A stretch of DNA of 64,000 nucleotides, taken from Streptomyces sp. GESEQ-35 (GTDB taxonomy: Bacteria > Actinomycetota > Actinomycetes > Streptomycetales > Streptomycetaceae). A program made the translations under genes and the position numbers. Positions 9,910 through 18,437 of the stretch are shown here, one piece after another. Within the stretch, counting starts at the first letter, position 1; each line of letters opens with the position of its first letter. Location: the NCBI RefSeq assembly GCF_017948485.1, contig NZ_JAFFSX010000015.1, positions 62,001 through 126,000 on the forward strand, given 5' to 3'. The notes beneath the pieces were generated by a model. It was given only the letters and a program-made list of their open reading frames with translations, had not been told where the DNA came from and made no database searches.

Positions 9910-10089
9910 ATGAGCGATGCCAAGAAGGACACCGTGGTGAAGCCGCTCGACAACCACGCCACGGACGTCGATGACGCCACCACGCAGGACAACCACGCCA
10001 CCGACGAAGAGATCACCACGCTCGACAACCACGCGACGGGCGGCACGGTGAAGCCGCTCGACAACCACGCGACGGACGAGAAGGCCTGA
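9910..10089 (+). CDS. afsS: AfsS-like DNHAT-repeat peptide (sigma-like protein)
   Basis: A 59-aa acidic protein with four DNHAT motifs at residues 14-18, 27-31, 39-43 and 51-55, spaced 12-13 residues apart. S. coelicolor AfsS is a 63-aa protein with repeated DNH-type motifs that sits immediately downstream of afsR and stimulates antibiotic production and nutrient-stress gene expression (established). ATG 9910 is chosen because GGGAG lies 10 nt upstream; ATG 9889 in the same frame is an alternative. There is no signal peptide or cysteine. An AfsR-type direct repeat and a hairpin lie upstream, and a strong terminator follows. The biochemical action of AfsS is not known. Confidence 0.88.
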   Translation: MSDAKKDTVVKPLDNHATDVDDATTQDNHATDEEITTLDNHATGGTVKPLDNHATDEKA

Positions 10090-10111
10090 GCAGACCTCAC
10101 TCCACACGGGG

Positions 10112-10151
10112 ATCGGCCGCGGCGGCACGGAGGGGAGCCGCCGCGGCCGAT
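10112..10151 (+). terminator. terminator of the afsS transcript
   Basis: Perfect 15-bp GC-rich stem (10112-10126 with 10137-10151) and a 10-nt loop, 23 nt after the afsS stop. It has no U-tract, as is usual in Streptomyces. Confidence 0.8.
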
Positions 10152-10260
10152 GCATGCCACGGGCCGGACAGGCCCGGCCGACCACCGTCCCCGCACCCGC
10201 TTCACCCCGTTCGTCCCACCGACACCCCCTGTACTCCCCCCACCGCCACGCTCGGGTGTC

Positions 10261-11622
10261 ATGGCATACGACCGGACGACGGCAACGCCGGGCCAGGCGT
10301 CGCCGGGGGCTTTTCAGAAGTTCGTGCAGTTCGTGCCGCTCGCCGTGGTGGCTGTGATCGTGGTCGACGCGGCGACCGACTTCTTCCCCGACGATCCGCT
10401 CGTCGGGATCGTGACCCCGCTGCGGCTGCTCATCGTCGTCGGGTTCGTCGCCCTGCTGCTGCCCTCGCCGTCGCGGGCTCGAATACGGGACTTCCGCTCA
10501 CGGCTGGACATCCCCATCGGCGTCCTGCTGCTGGCGGCGGCCGCGGCCACCGTCCACGGCGGCCATCCCACCGCCCCGCTCCGAGGCCTGGTCACGGTCC
10601 TCGCCTGCTACTACCTCGTCGTCGGAGTGCGCCGCACCCAGCCGGAGTCCTGGCGGGCGATCGGCCTGCTCGCGCTGGTCGGCGTGGGTGCCGCCGCGAC
10701 CTCGGCGTTCTCGCAGTTCACGAACGACACGCCCACCGGCTTCTGCCGTACCGGGCTGCTCACGGACATCTCCTGCGACGACACCGGCGGCGACGTCCTG
10801 ATCCGCGCCATCGGCACCTTCGCCAACCCCAACCTGCTGGCCGCCTTCCTCGTCCTGCTGCTCCCCTTCGTGCTGCTCGCCGCCGTCTCCGTCGACGAGC
10901 GCACGGCCCGTACCGTGATCGTGCTGGTCGGCGTCCTCGGATACGGGGCGATGCTCACCACCTTCTCCCGCGCCGGGTACGTCGCCGGCGCCGCCGGCCT
11001 CCTCGTCCTCGCCGGTGCCTACTGGCTGGCCCCCCGCCTCGCGGACCGTGCGCAGCGCCGGCTCGTCGGTGCGCTCGGGGCGCTGGGGCTGGCCGCCGCC
11101 GCGGCCGTCATCTGGGCCGTGTCGCAGGCCGGCAACTCGCTCGGCGTGCGCGGCCAGGCCTGGGACGCCGCGCTCTCGCTGGCCAAGGACAACCCCCTCG
11201 GCGTGGGCCTCGGCCGCTCCGGCGCCGCCATCTCCGCCACCGCCCCCGGCGACCGCGTCTTCGTGCACGCCCACAACATGTGGCTGAACTGGCTCGTCGA
11301 GACGGGCGCCCTCGGTCTCCTGGCGATCCTCGCCGTGACCGTCGTCGCCTGGCTGCACGCCGCCCGCATCGCCCGCGCCAAGTCGGTCCTCGGCACCGTC
11401 GGGCTGGCCTCGCTGACCGGGTTCTTCCTGATGACGATGATGGACCACCCGGCCAACCTGGACCGGATAGACATCCTGTTCTGGGTCGTCCTGGCCGTCG
11501 TCATGGGCGAGTCCCCGGAACGGCCCAGCAGCACGGCCACCGGCTCCGTCAACCGGCGTCGCCACGGTGCGCAGCCGCAGTCGGCGCTGCCACGGCAGCA
11601 GCAGCCGCTCCCCTCACCCTGA
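10261..11622 (+). CDS. O-antigen ligase / Wzy_C family membrane protein
   Basis: A 453-aa polytopic membrane protein with about ten hydrophobic segments. A longer luminal loop lies before the last helices, containing HNMWLNWLVETGALGLLAIL and an FxNPNLLAAFLVLLLPF segment, both typical of Wzy_C polymerases and ligases. These join glycan chains or attach polymer to a lipid or protein acceptor at the membrane. Start is set at ATG 10261, since the earlier ATG at 10150 falls inside the afsS terminator stem. It stands alone, with its 3' end overlapping the convergent CoA-ligase gene by 9 nt. No glycosyltransferases are near, so the polymer concerned cannot be named. Confidence 0.82.
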   Translation: MAYDRTTATPGQASPGAFQKFVQFVPLAVVAVIVVDAATDFFPDDPLVGIVTPLRLLIVVGFVALLLPSPSRARIRDFRSRLDIPIGVLLLAAAAATVHGGHPTAPLRGLVTVLACYYLVVGVRRTQPESWRAIGLLALVGVGAAATSAFSQFTNDTPTGFCRTGLLTDISCDDTGGDVLIRAIGTFANPNLLAAFLVLLLPFVLLAAVSVDERTARTVIVLVGVLGYGAMLTTFSRAGYVAGAAGLLVLAGAYWLAPRLADRAQRRLVGALGALGLAAAAAVIWAVSQAGNSLGVRGQAWDAALSLAKDNPLGVGLGRSGAAISATAPGDRVFVHAHNMWLNWLVETGALGLLAILAVTVVAWLHAARIARAKSVLGTVGLASLTGFFLMTMMDHPANLDRIDILFWVVLAVVMGESPERPSSTATGSVNRRRHGAQPQSALPRQQQPLPSP

Positions 11623-13176
11623 CCGCAACTCCCCCTTCACCACCTTCCCGCTCGCGTTCCTCGGCAGTTCCGCCACGAACTCCACCAGCCGCGGCACCTT
11701 GTAGTTCGCCATCTCCCGCCGCGCCCACGCGATCAGGTCGTCCCCGGTGACCACGGCCCCCGGCCGCCGCACCACGTACGCCTTCCCGACCTCCCCGAGC
11801 CGTGCGTCGGCGACTCCGATCACCGCCACGTCCGCCACATCGGGATGCAGGCCGAGCAGTTGCTCTATCTCCGCCGGGTAGGCGTTGAAGCCGCCGACGA
11901 TGAACATGTCCTTGATGCGGTCCGTGATGCGCAGGTTCCCCGCCTCGTCCAGCACGCCGACGTCGCCCGTCCGCAGCCACCCGTCCTCCCCCAGCACCTC
12001 CGCCGTCGCCGCCTCGTCCTCGTAGTAGCCGCGCATGACGTTGAAGCCGCGGACCAGGACCTCGCCGGGCTCGCCGACCGGTGCCTCGACCCGCACTTCC
12101 GTGCCGGGTATCGCCCGGCCCGACGTCGATGCGATCACCGGCAGAGAGTCCTCGCGCCGGCACATGGTGACGATGCCGCTGGCCTCCGAGAGGCCGTACG
12201 CCGTCAGGACCGTCTCCACGCCCAACTCGCCCCGCAACCGCTCCACCAGGCGCAACGGCACCACCGCCGCCCCCGTCACGACCAGCCGCAGCGCCGAGAG
12301 GTCGTATGTGTCCCGCGAGGCGTGGTCCAGCAAGGACTGGTGCAGGGTGGGCGGGCCCGGCAGCACCGACACCCGTTCCGCCGCGATGTTCGCCAGTGCC
12401 GTGCCGACGTTGAACACCGGCTGGGGGACCATCGTCGCGCCGCGCATCAGACACGCGAGCACTCCCGCCTTGTAACCGAAGGTGTGGAAGAAGGGGTTCA
12501 CGATCAGATAGCGGTCGCCCTGCCGCAACCCCGCGAGATCGCACCAGGCTTCGTACGCCCGCAGGGTCTGCGCATGGGTGATCACCGCACCCTTCGGGCG
12601 CCCCGTCGTACCGGACGTGAAGACGATGTCCGACGGGGCTGATCCGTCCACCGCCGCCGAGCGCACCCGCACTTCGGACGAGCCCACGCCCTCGCCGCTC
12701 GCCAGGAAGTCCTTCCACGTACGGAACTCGGCAGGCGCGTCGTCCGACAGCACCACCACGTGCTCCAGCTCCGGCAGCCCCGGCCCCTCCGCGACCGCCC
12801 GCCGCAGCGACGCCACATACGACGTCCCCAGGAACGTCCCCGTCACGAACAGCAGCCGCGCCCCGCTTCTGCGCAGCACATCCGCCGCCTCCACGCCCTT
12901 GAACCGCGTGTTGACGGGGACCAGCACCGCCCCGGCCGACACCGCGCCCAGCGCCGCCACGATCCAGTCCAGGGTGTTCGGGGCCCAGATCGCGACCCGG
13001 TCGCCGGGCTCGATCCCGTTCGCCATACAGGCCGCCGCCGACCGCTCGACGCGGCCGCCCAGTTCGGCGTACGAGATCCGGGTGCGGCCCTCCACCACCG
13101 CCTCGGCGTCCGCGTACCGCTCGGCCGCGGACCGGACGAGTCCCGGGATGCTTCCCCACTCCAAGTCACCGCGCAC
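11614..13176 (-). CDS. AMP-forming acyl-CoA ligase, FadD3-like
   Basis: A 520-aa ANL-superfamily enzyme that activates a carboxylic acid to its CoA thioester via an acyl-adenylate. Visible motifs: the phosphate-binding FTSGTTGRPKGAV, AYGLSEASG, the GDVGVLDEAG/RIKDMFIVGGFN hinge, and the C-terminal catalytic lysine region NASGKVVKGEL. It resembles actinobacterial FadD3-type ligases that load steroid ring remnants, but substrate cannot be read from sequence. The GTG at 13176 is preferred over the TTG four codons earlier because TTGGGGG sits 7 nt upstream of it. It is divergent from the thiolase operon, with boxes 2 and 3 between them. Confidence 0.88.
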   Translation of the reverse strand: MRGDLEWGSIPGLVRSAAERYADAEAVVEGRTRISYAELGGRVERSAAACMANGIEPGDRVAIWAPNTLDWIVAALGAVSAGAVLVPVNTRFKGVEAADVLRRSGARLLFVTGTFLGTSYVASLRRAVAEGPGLPELEHVVVLSDDAPAEFRTWKDFLASGEGVGSSEVRVRSAAVDGSAPSDIVFTSGTTGRPKGAVITHAQTLRAYEAWCDLAGLRQGDRYLIVNPFFHTFGYKAGVLACLMRGATMVPQPVFNVGTALANIAAERVSVLPGPPTLHQSLLDHASRDTYDLSALRLVVTGAAVVPLRLVERLRGELGVETVLTAYGLSEASGIVTMCRREDSLPVIASTSGRAIPGTEVRVEAPVGEPGEVLVRGFNVMRGYYEDEAATAEVLGEDGWLRTGDVGVLDEAGNLRITDRIKDMFIVGGFNAYPAEIEQLLGLHPDVADVAVIGVADARLGEVGKAYVVRRPGAVVTGDDLIAWARREMANYKVPRLVEFVAELPRNASGKVVKGELRSG

Positions 13177-13196
13177 AACAGCCCCCAAACCAGTAG

Positions 13197-13211
13197 CTGA
13201 CTGCCCGTCAG
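13197..13211. promoter_or_regulatory. 15-bp palindrome, box 2 (CoA ligase / thiolase)
   Basis: CTGACTGCCCGTCAG, one mismatch from the perfect dyad, 20 nt upstream of the CoA-ligase GTG. It is the ligase-proximal member of a pair centred 27 bp apart. Confidence 0.7.
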
Positions 13212-13223
13212 ATTAGCTGTAGC

Positions 13224-13238
13224 CTGACGCCCTGTCAG
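13224..13238. promoter_or_regulatory. 15-bp palindrome, box 3 (thiolase operon)
   Basis: CTGACGCCCTGTCAG keeps the outer CTGAC...GTCAG arms and lies 29 nt before the thiolase start. Paired with box 2 in the same divergent promoter. Confidence 0.6.
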
Positions 13239-13267
13239 CCGCCAAGTCACCGCGTGGAGGTGTGTAC

Positions 13268-14416
13268 ATGGCCGGGCTCAAGGACGCCACCGCCATCGTC
13301 GGCATCGGACAGACCCCCTTCGCCAAACACCTCCCCGACGACGAACGCACCCTCGCCTGCCGCGCCGTCCTGGCCGCCCTCGACGACGCCGGCATCGCGC
13401 CCGGCGAGGTCGACGCGCTCGCCTCGTACACGATGGAGCAGACCGACGAGGTGGAGCTGGCGAAGGCCGTCGGGTTCGGCGACCTCACCTTCTTCAGCAA
13501 GGCCGGGTACGGCGGCGGCGGTTCCTGCGCCACGGTCGCCCATCTCGCCGCCGCCATCGCCACCGGCCAGGCGACGGTGGGGGTGGCCTGGCGGTCACGC
13601 AAGCGCGGGTCCGGCCCCCGCCCCTGGACCAACACCGACGTACAGCTGCCGACCCCCGCCCAGTGGACCCGCCCCTTCGGCCTGCTCAGGCCCGCCGACG
13701 AGATAGCCATGCTCACCCGCCGCTACATGCACGAGTACGGCGCGACCCGCGACCACCTCTTCAACGTCGCCCTCGCCTGCCGCAACCGGGCCAACCAGAA
13801 CCCCGCCGCGATCATGTACGACCGCCCCCTCACCCGCGAGATGTACATGACCTCCCGCTGGATCAGCGAGCCCCTCTGCCTCTTCGACAACTGTCTGGAG
13901 ACGGACGGGGCGTTGGCGTGCGTGGTGGTCAGCAAGGAGCGGGCCCGCGACTGTCGTCACACCCCCGCCTACGTCCACTCCGCCGCCCAGGGCCTGCCCG
14001 CCCAGCACCACGGCATGGTCAACTACTGGAACGACGACCCGCTCACCGGCCCCGCCTGGACCGCCGCCCGGCACCTGTGGAAACACGCCGACTTCACACC
14101 CCAGGACGTCGAAGTCGCCCAGATCTACGACGCGTTCGCCCCTCTCATCCCGCTCTCCCTGGAGGGCTACGGCTTCTGCGGGCGCGGCGAGGGCGGGGCC
14201 TTCACGGAGGGCGGCGCCCTGGAGATCGGCGGGCGGCTGCCGCTCAACACCGGGGGCGGCGGGCTCTCCGAGGCGTACGTCCATGGCTTCAACCTCATCA
14301 ACGAGGGCGTGAAGCAGCTGCGCGGGACGAGTACCGCCCAAGTGCCGGGGGCCGCCACCTGTCTCGTCACGGCGGGCGAGGGCGTCCCCACCTCCGCCCT
14401 TCTCCTGAGGAGCTGA
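13268..14416 (+). CDS. SCP2-type thiolase / Ltp-like aldolase (first copy)
   Basis: A 382-aa thiolase-fold protein. C87 in GGGGSCATVAHL sits where the thiolase nucleophile is expected. The usual C-terminal HPG motif is replaced by SEAYVHG (Y337, H339), after the conserved GEGGAFTEGG and LNTGGGGL segments. Proteins of this group paired with a DUF35 partner include true thiolases and the Ltp2 retro-aldolase of steroid side-chain degradation (established). The ATG at 13268 is used because GGAGG lies 7 nt upstream; the GTG at 13262 is too close. It heads an operon with a DUF35 protein and an enoyl-CoA hydratase. Cleavage of an acyl-CoA is likely; thiolytic versus aldol chemistry is open. Confidence 0.87.
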   Translation: MAGLKDATAIVGIGQTPFAKHLPDDERTLACRAVLAALDDAGIAPGEVDALASYTMEQTDEVELAKAVGFGDLTFFSKAGYGGGGSCATVAHLAAAIATGQATVGVAWRSRKRGSGPRPWTNTDVQLPTPAQWTRPFGLLRPADEIAMLTRRYMHEYGATRDHLFNVALACRNRANQNPAAIMYDRPLTREMYMTSRWISEPLCLFDNCLETDGALACVVVSKERARDCRHTPAYVHSAAQGLPAQHHGMVNYWNDDPLTGPAWTAARHLWKHADFTPQDVEVAQIYDAFAPLIPLSLEGYGFCGRGEGGAFTEGGALEIGGRLPLNTGGGGLSEAYVHGFNLINEGVKQLRGTSTAQVPGAATCLVTAGEGVPTSALLLRS

Positions 14417-14420
14417 GCCG

Positions 14421-14837
14421 ATGCTCACCCCCGTCACCGACGCCGACGGCGCCCCCTTCTGGCAGTACGCCGCCCATCGCGAACTCCGTGTCCAGGCCTG
14501 CGCCGACTGCGGCGAACCCCGCTTCCCGCCCCGCCCCTGCTGCCCCCACTGCCAGTCCTTCGCCACCGAGTGGCGGCAGGTCACCGGACGCGGCCGCATC
14601 TGGTCGTACGTCATCCCCCACCCGCCCCTGCTCCCCGACTACGCGGAGCAGGCGCCGTACAACGTCATCGTCGTCGAACTCACCGACGCCCCCCGGATAC
14701 GGCTCGTCGGGAACCTGGTCACGGAGGCCGGGGCGCCGCTCAACTCCCTCTCCCCCGACCGCCTTCGCATCGGCGCCCGGGTCCAGGTCGTGTTCACCGA
14801 CACCGGCCTGCCCCAATGGATCCTGGAGCGTCCATGA
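14421..14837 (+). CDS. DUF35 OB-fold / zinc-ribbon partner protein
   Basis: A 138-aa protein with an N-terminal rubredoxin-like zinc ribbon (C27, C30, C41, C44; CADCG ... CPHC) and a C-terminal OB fold. Such proteins bind SCP2-type thiolases and are needed for activity or CoA-substrate binding, as in the Ltp2/ChsH2 complex. The start follows the thiolase stop by 4 nt with a GAGG ribosome site, and its stop overlaps the next start (ATGA). Tight coupling with the thiolase suggests a stoichiometric complex. The Zn spacing is identical to that of the second DUF35 protein at 26691. Confidence 0.9.
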   Translation: MLTPVTDADGAPFWQYAAHRELRVQACADCGEPRFPPRPCCPHCQSFATEWRQVTGRGRIWSYVIPHPPLLPDYAEQAPYNVIVVELTDAPRIRLVGNLVTEAGAPLNSLSPDRLRIGARVQVVFTDTGLPQWILERP

Positions 14838-15604
14838 GCCTCGGCCTCACCACCGACAAGGACACCGGCGTCGCGGTCGTCACCCTCGACCGGCCGGACC
14901 GTCTCAACGCGATCGACCTGACGACCGCCGGTGAACTGCACGACACCTGGCGGGAGTTGCGGTTCGACGACTCCGTACGGGCCGTCGTCCTCACCGGGGC
15001 CGGTGAGCGGGCGTTCTGCACGGGGATCGACCGGGACACGGTCGTGCCGCAGCCGAACTCCCCGTACATGGCGGATGATCCGCTGTCCCGCATCGGGCCG
15101 AAGTCGAACGACCTGTGGAAACCGGTGATCTCCGCCGTACAGGGCATCGCCTGCGGCGGCGCCTTCTACCTCCTCGGCGAGTCCGACTTCCTCGTCGCCG
15201 ACCCGACCGCCACCTTCTTCGACCCGCACACCACGTACGGGATGGTCAGCGCGTACGAGTCGGTGCTGATGACGCAGCGGATACCGTACGGCGAGGCCGC
15301 GCGGATGGCGCTGATGGGAACCGCGGAACGGATCTCGGCCCAGCGCGCCTACGACGTCGGGCTCGTCTCCGAACTCACCGAGCCCGGCGGAGCCTTGGTG
15401 GCCGCGACCGCCTGCGCGACGGTGATCGCCGGGTACCCGACGGAGGCGGTACAGGGGACCGTACGGGCCCTGTGGGCCGGCCGGGAAGGGGAGGTCGGAC
15501 GCGGCTACGCACAGGCCCAGCACCTGGTGTCCCTCGGCAACCTGCCCGACGAACGGCAGGCGGAGTTGTTCAAGGCCCGAGGCCAGACGTTCCGCCTCCG
15601 CTGA
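14834..15604 (+). CDS. enoyl-CoA hydratase/isomerase family protein
   Basis: A 256-aa crotonase-fold protein. It has RPDRLNAIDL, the oxyanion-hole segments AFCTGIDRDT and GIACGGAFYLLGESDF, and FFDPHTTYGM in the catalytic-acid region. It probably hydrates, or otherwise processes, an enoyl-CoA formed by an acyl-CoA dehydrogenase of the regulon. The start overlaps the DUF35 stop by 4 nt (ATGA), so translation is coupled. The canonical catalytic glutamate pair is not obvious, so isomerase, hydrolase or retro-Claisen activity cannot be excluded. Confidence 0.87.
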   Translation: MSLGLTTDKDTGVAVVTLDRPDRLNAIDLTTAGELHDTWRELRFDDSVRAVVLTGAGERAFCTGIDRDTVVPQPNSPYMADDPLSRIGPKSNDLWKPVISAVQGIACGGAFYLLGESDFLVADPTATFFDPHTTYGMVSAYESVLMTQRIPYGEAARMALMGTAERISAQRAYDVGLVSELTEPGGALVAATACATVIAGYPTEAVQGTVRALWAGREGEVGRGYAQAQHLVSLGNLPDERQAELFKARGQTFRLR

Positions 15605-15756
15605 CCCTGCGCCACATGGCGGGTCCCGCCGACCGGGCGTAGCGTTCGCCGTGAGAGCGCTGAACAGGCCCTCCCCGAAGCGACGGCCGCCGTCCGGAAC
15701 GCCCCTTCCGTGCGCCCGGCACGACGGCCGTCCCGGGAAAATAGACGCCCGCACCA

Positions 15757-15799
15757 GCGCCCCTTTAGGGGCGCGGGGAACTGCGCGACCAGCCACGAC
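15757..15799 (+). repeat. Streptomyces intergenic repeat, copy 1
   Basis: A short stem of GCGCCCCTTTAGGGGCGC is followed by the GGGGAACTGCGCGACC core and AGCCACGAC. Nearly identical copies occur at 20032, 45395, 55791 (inverted) and 55844. It lies between convergent genes, where it may act as a bidirectional terminator. Confidence 0.8.
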
Positions 15800-15835
15800 G
15801 GACCCGCGGACAAAACCCGGCCCGCGGTGGAGCGC

Positions 15836-18193
15836 CTACGGCCGAGCCGTCCCCGTACCCTTCTCCGCGTCCAGCGCATACACGCACCGGTCCTTGCTGC
15901 ACGCGTACACCACACCGTCCCGCACCACCGGCGACCCGGTGATCTCACCGCCCGTCGCCAGCTTCCACCGAAGCCGCCCGTCGTCGGCCTTGAGCGTGTA
16001 CAGCAGATGGTCGGTAGAGCCGAAGTGAATACGGCCCTCGGCCACGGACGGCGCCCCGACGATGTCGCCACCCGCCTGGAACCGCCACTTGGGCGTGCCG
16101 GTGACCGCGTCCAGGGTGTAGAGCCCCTTGCCGCTACCGACGTGGACGTGCCCGGCGGCAACCAGCACCGGCTCGATCGAGGCGCGGGACTCGGTCGCGA
16201 TGCGCCAGCGGTCGCGGCCGTCGGCGGCGTCCAGGGCGTACACCGTGCCGAGGTAGTCGGCCAGATAGACCCCACCGCCGGTGACGGCCGGGCCCGGTAC
16301 GAACGTCGGCGGGCACAGGAAGACCGCCGGAGCCTCGAAGTGCCAGCGGACATGACCGGCGGCCGCGTCGATGGCGAGGACACGCGTCCCGGCCGACACA
16401 TAGACGTATCCGTCGTGGGCCTGCGCCACCCGCACCGGAACGCCGCCGCAGGAGGCCGCGTCGCCGATCGGGTACGACCAGCGCTCGTCACCCGTGCGGG
16501 CGTCCAGGGCGCGCAGCCGGGAGTCCTGCCAGACGAACACCGTGCCGTCGTACAGCGCGGGCCCGGCCTCCGGCGACTCGAAGTCGGTCTGGGCGCCGGC
16601 GAGCTCCCACAGCTTCTGCCCGCCCGAGGCCTCCCACGCCTGGACGCCGCCGCCGCGCGTGCCGGTGATCACGGTTCCCCGGTCGGCCTTGAGCGAGTAC
16701 ACCCAGGCATCGGTGGCCAGCCGCCAGAGGTCCGCGCCCTCCCGGGCGTCGAGGGCGTACAGCGTGGGCCCGTCGGAGGCGTGGATACGGCCGTCCGCGA
16801 CCGCCATCGACCAGGCCACGTCCCGCGTCTTGAACCGGCGGCGGCCCGTCGCCACGTCCAGGACGTGCACCTCGAAAGAGGTGACGTAGACGAGGTCGTC
16901 GGAGACGGAAGGGGTGCCCCAGACGTCGTTCGACATGCGGAAGCGCCAGGGGCGCCAGCCGGCCGCCGTCTCCGGGGGTGCGGGCGGCGACGCGGTCACG
17001 GCAGGGCCCACGGCAGGGTCGGTGCCGTTGACGCCGGGACGGGGACGGGACCAGGAGGCCACCAGGCCGGCCTCTGGAGGAGGTGCCTTCACGGCGGCGG
17101 CACGGGCGTCGGCGACGCGCGGCCCGGGCCCGATCGGCACCGCCGCGCCGGCCAGCCGTACCGGGCCGGTGTCGGGGGCGCCGACCGGGGCGGGCACGGG
17201 CGCCGGGATGACCGGGTCGTGCGAGGGCGGGGGCGGGTGCGGAACCGCGGCCCGACCGCCGCTGCGGCCGGAACCCGGCGTGGACTTGGCCGGCGGGCGT
17301 CCGTTGCGGCGCGCCTCGATCAGGCCCACCGCCCGCTCGGGCAGCCACGCCGACGCCGTACCGCTGTCGTCGGAGCCGGAGCCGAAGAGATGGGGGGCCA
17401 GCTGGGACTGGAGGTCGGCCGGGTTGGGGCGGCCGGTCGCCTCCATCTGCATACAGGACTCGATGAGGGGGCGCAGCTCCGCCGGGAGACCGTCGAGGTC
17501 CGGGCCCTCCCTGAGCAGCATGAAGACGGTCTCCACGGGGTTGGCCCCGTGGAAGGGCGCATGGCCGGTGGCGGCGAAGACGAGCATCGAGCCCAGCGAG
17601 AACACATCGCTCGCGCCGGTCACGCTCCGCGAGTCCTTGGCCTGCTCCGGGGACATATAGGCGGGCGTACCCACGGCGACGTTGGTCATCGTCAGACGTG
17701 TGTTCGAGACGCCGGATGCGATACCGAAGTCGATGACCCGGGGACCGTCCTCGACCACGAGGACGTTCGAGGGCTTGAGGTCACGGTGGACGAGACCGGC
17801 CCCGTGAATGGACTGGAGGGCCTCCGCGACCCCCGCCGCGAGCCAGCGCACCGCCTGCGCCGGCATCGGCCCGCACTCGTTCACTATTTCCTCGAGCGAG
17901 GGCGCGGGCACATACGCGGTGGCCAGCCAGGGCACGGCCGCGCGCGGATCGGCGTCGACCACGGCCGCCGTATAGAACCCGGAGACCGCCCGTGCCGCCT
18001 CGACCTCGCGCGTGAAGCGGACGCGGAAGAGCTGGTCCTCGGCCAGCTCCGTCCGGACCGTCTTGATCGCCACGCGCCGGCCCGAAGCCGAGCGCGCGAG
18101 ATAGACCAGCCCCATGCCGCCGGCACCCAGCCGTCCCAGCACCTCGAACGGCCCGATCCGCCGCGGATCGTGCTGCGTCAGCTGATCCACCAC
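15836..18193 (-). CDS. afsK: AfsK-like serine/threonine kinase with PQQ-type propeller
   Basis: A 785-aa kinase. The catalytic domain (about 14-280) has the glycine loop LGAGGMGLVYLAR, K44, HRDLKPSN with catalytic D138, D155FG, and an activation loop with T168 before GTPAYMSPEQ. A Pro/Ala-rich linker follows, then a C-terminal propeller of PQQ-like repeats (for example VYALDAADGRDRWRI). No membrane segment is visible. S. coelicolor AfsK has the same architecture, autophosphorylates on Thr168 and phosphorylates AfsR (recalled knowledge), so the residue number matches exactly when GTG 18193 is used, which also has GGGAGG upstream. An afsR-like gene lies 6 kb away. Confidence 0.9.
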   Translation of the reverse strand: MVDQLTQHDPRRIGPFEVLGRLGAGGMGLVYLARSASGRRVAIKTVRTELAEDQLFRVRFTREVEAARAVSGFYTAAVVDADPRAAVPWLATAYVPAPSLEEIVNECGPMPAQAVRWLAAGVAEALQSIHGAGLVHRDLKPSNVLVVEDGPRVIDFGIASGVSNTRLTMTNVAVGTPAYMSPEQAKDSRSVTGASDVFSLGSMLVFAATGHAPFHGANPVETVFMLLREGPDLDGLPAELRPLIESCMQMEATGRPNPADLQSQLAPHLFGSGSDDSGTASAWLPERAVGLIEARRNGRPPAKSTPGSGRSGGRAAVPHPPPPSHDPVIPAPVPAPVGAPDTGPVRLAGAAVPIGPGPRVADARAAAVKAPPPEAGLVASWSRPRPGVNGTDPAVGPAVTASPPAPPETAAGWRPWRFRMSNDVWGTPSVSDDLVYVTSFEVHVLDVATGRRRFKTRDVAWSMAVADGRIHASDGPTLYALDAREGADLWRLATDAWVYSLKADRGTVITGTRGGGVQAWEASGGQKLWELAGAQTDFESPEAGPALYDGTVFVWQDSRLRALDARTGDERWSYPIGDAASCGGVPVRVAQAHDGYVYVSAGTRVLAIDAAAGHVRWHFEAPAVFLCPPTFVPGPAVTGGGVYLADYLGTVYALDAADGRDRWRIATESRASIEPVLVAAGHVHVGSGKGLYTLDAVTGTPKWRFQAGGDIVGAPSVAEGRIHFGSTDHLLYTLKADDGRLRWKLATGGEITGSPVVRDGVVYACSKDRCVYALDAEKGTGTARP

Positions 18194-18342
18194 TTGCCTG
18201 CCACCTCCCCGTACGAGCCGCGTCACTCCACATATGTACGCGACCCCGTGCAGCGTCTCACCACCGCACCGCCTTGGCGGCACGCACCCTGATTCTTCCT
18301 GTCTCGGGCACTGGTTGCGAACCCGGGCGCGGATCGGGGTGT

Positions 18343-18380
18343 CTTGGACAAAAACACAGTGCCTTGGGACAAAAACACAG
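18343..18380. promoter_or_regulatory. AT-rich direct repeat upstream of afsK
   Basis: CTTGGACAAAAACACAG (18343) and CTTGGGACAAAAACACAG (18363) form a 20-bp-period direct repeat about 150 nt before the afsK start, in an otherwise very GC-rich region. It is a candidate operator or promoter element for afsK. Confidence 0.5.
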
Positions 18381-18437
18381 GTTCCGCCCCGCGCAAAGGC
18401 CCCTTTCGCATGCTGGACGCGGCATCTCGGCAGGAGA

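Noticed and set aside
9910..10089. DNHAT-repeat peptide as a multi-core RiPP precursor
   Set aside because: No modification enzymes or transporter follow, and position after afsR with the repeat form fits AfsS much better.
10150..10260. Extended N-terminus of the Wzy_C-type protein from ATG 10150
   Set aside because: The ATG lies inside the terminator stem of afsS and the added 37 residues are Pro/Arg-rich without similarity to the family.
15710..18292. 860-codon plus-strand frame across the afsK-like gene
   Set aside because: Antisense to a gene with clear kinase and propeller motifs; its own translation is Arg/Gly-rich and motif-free.
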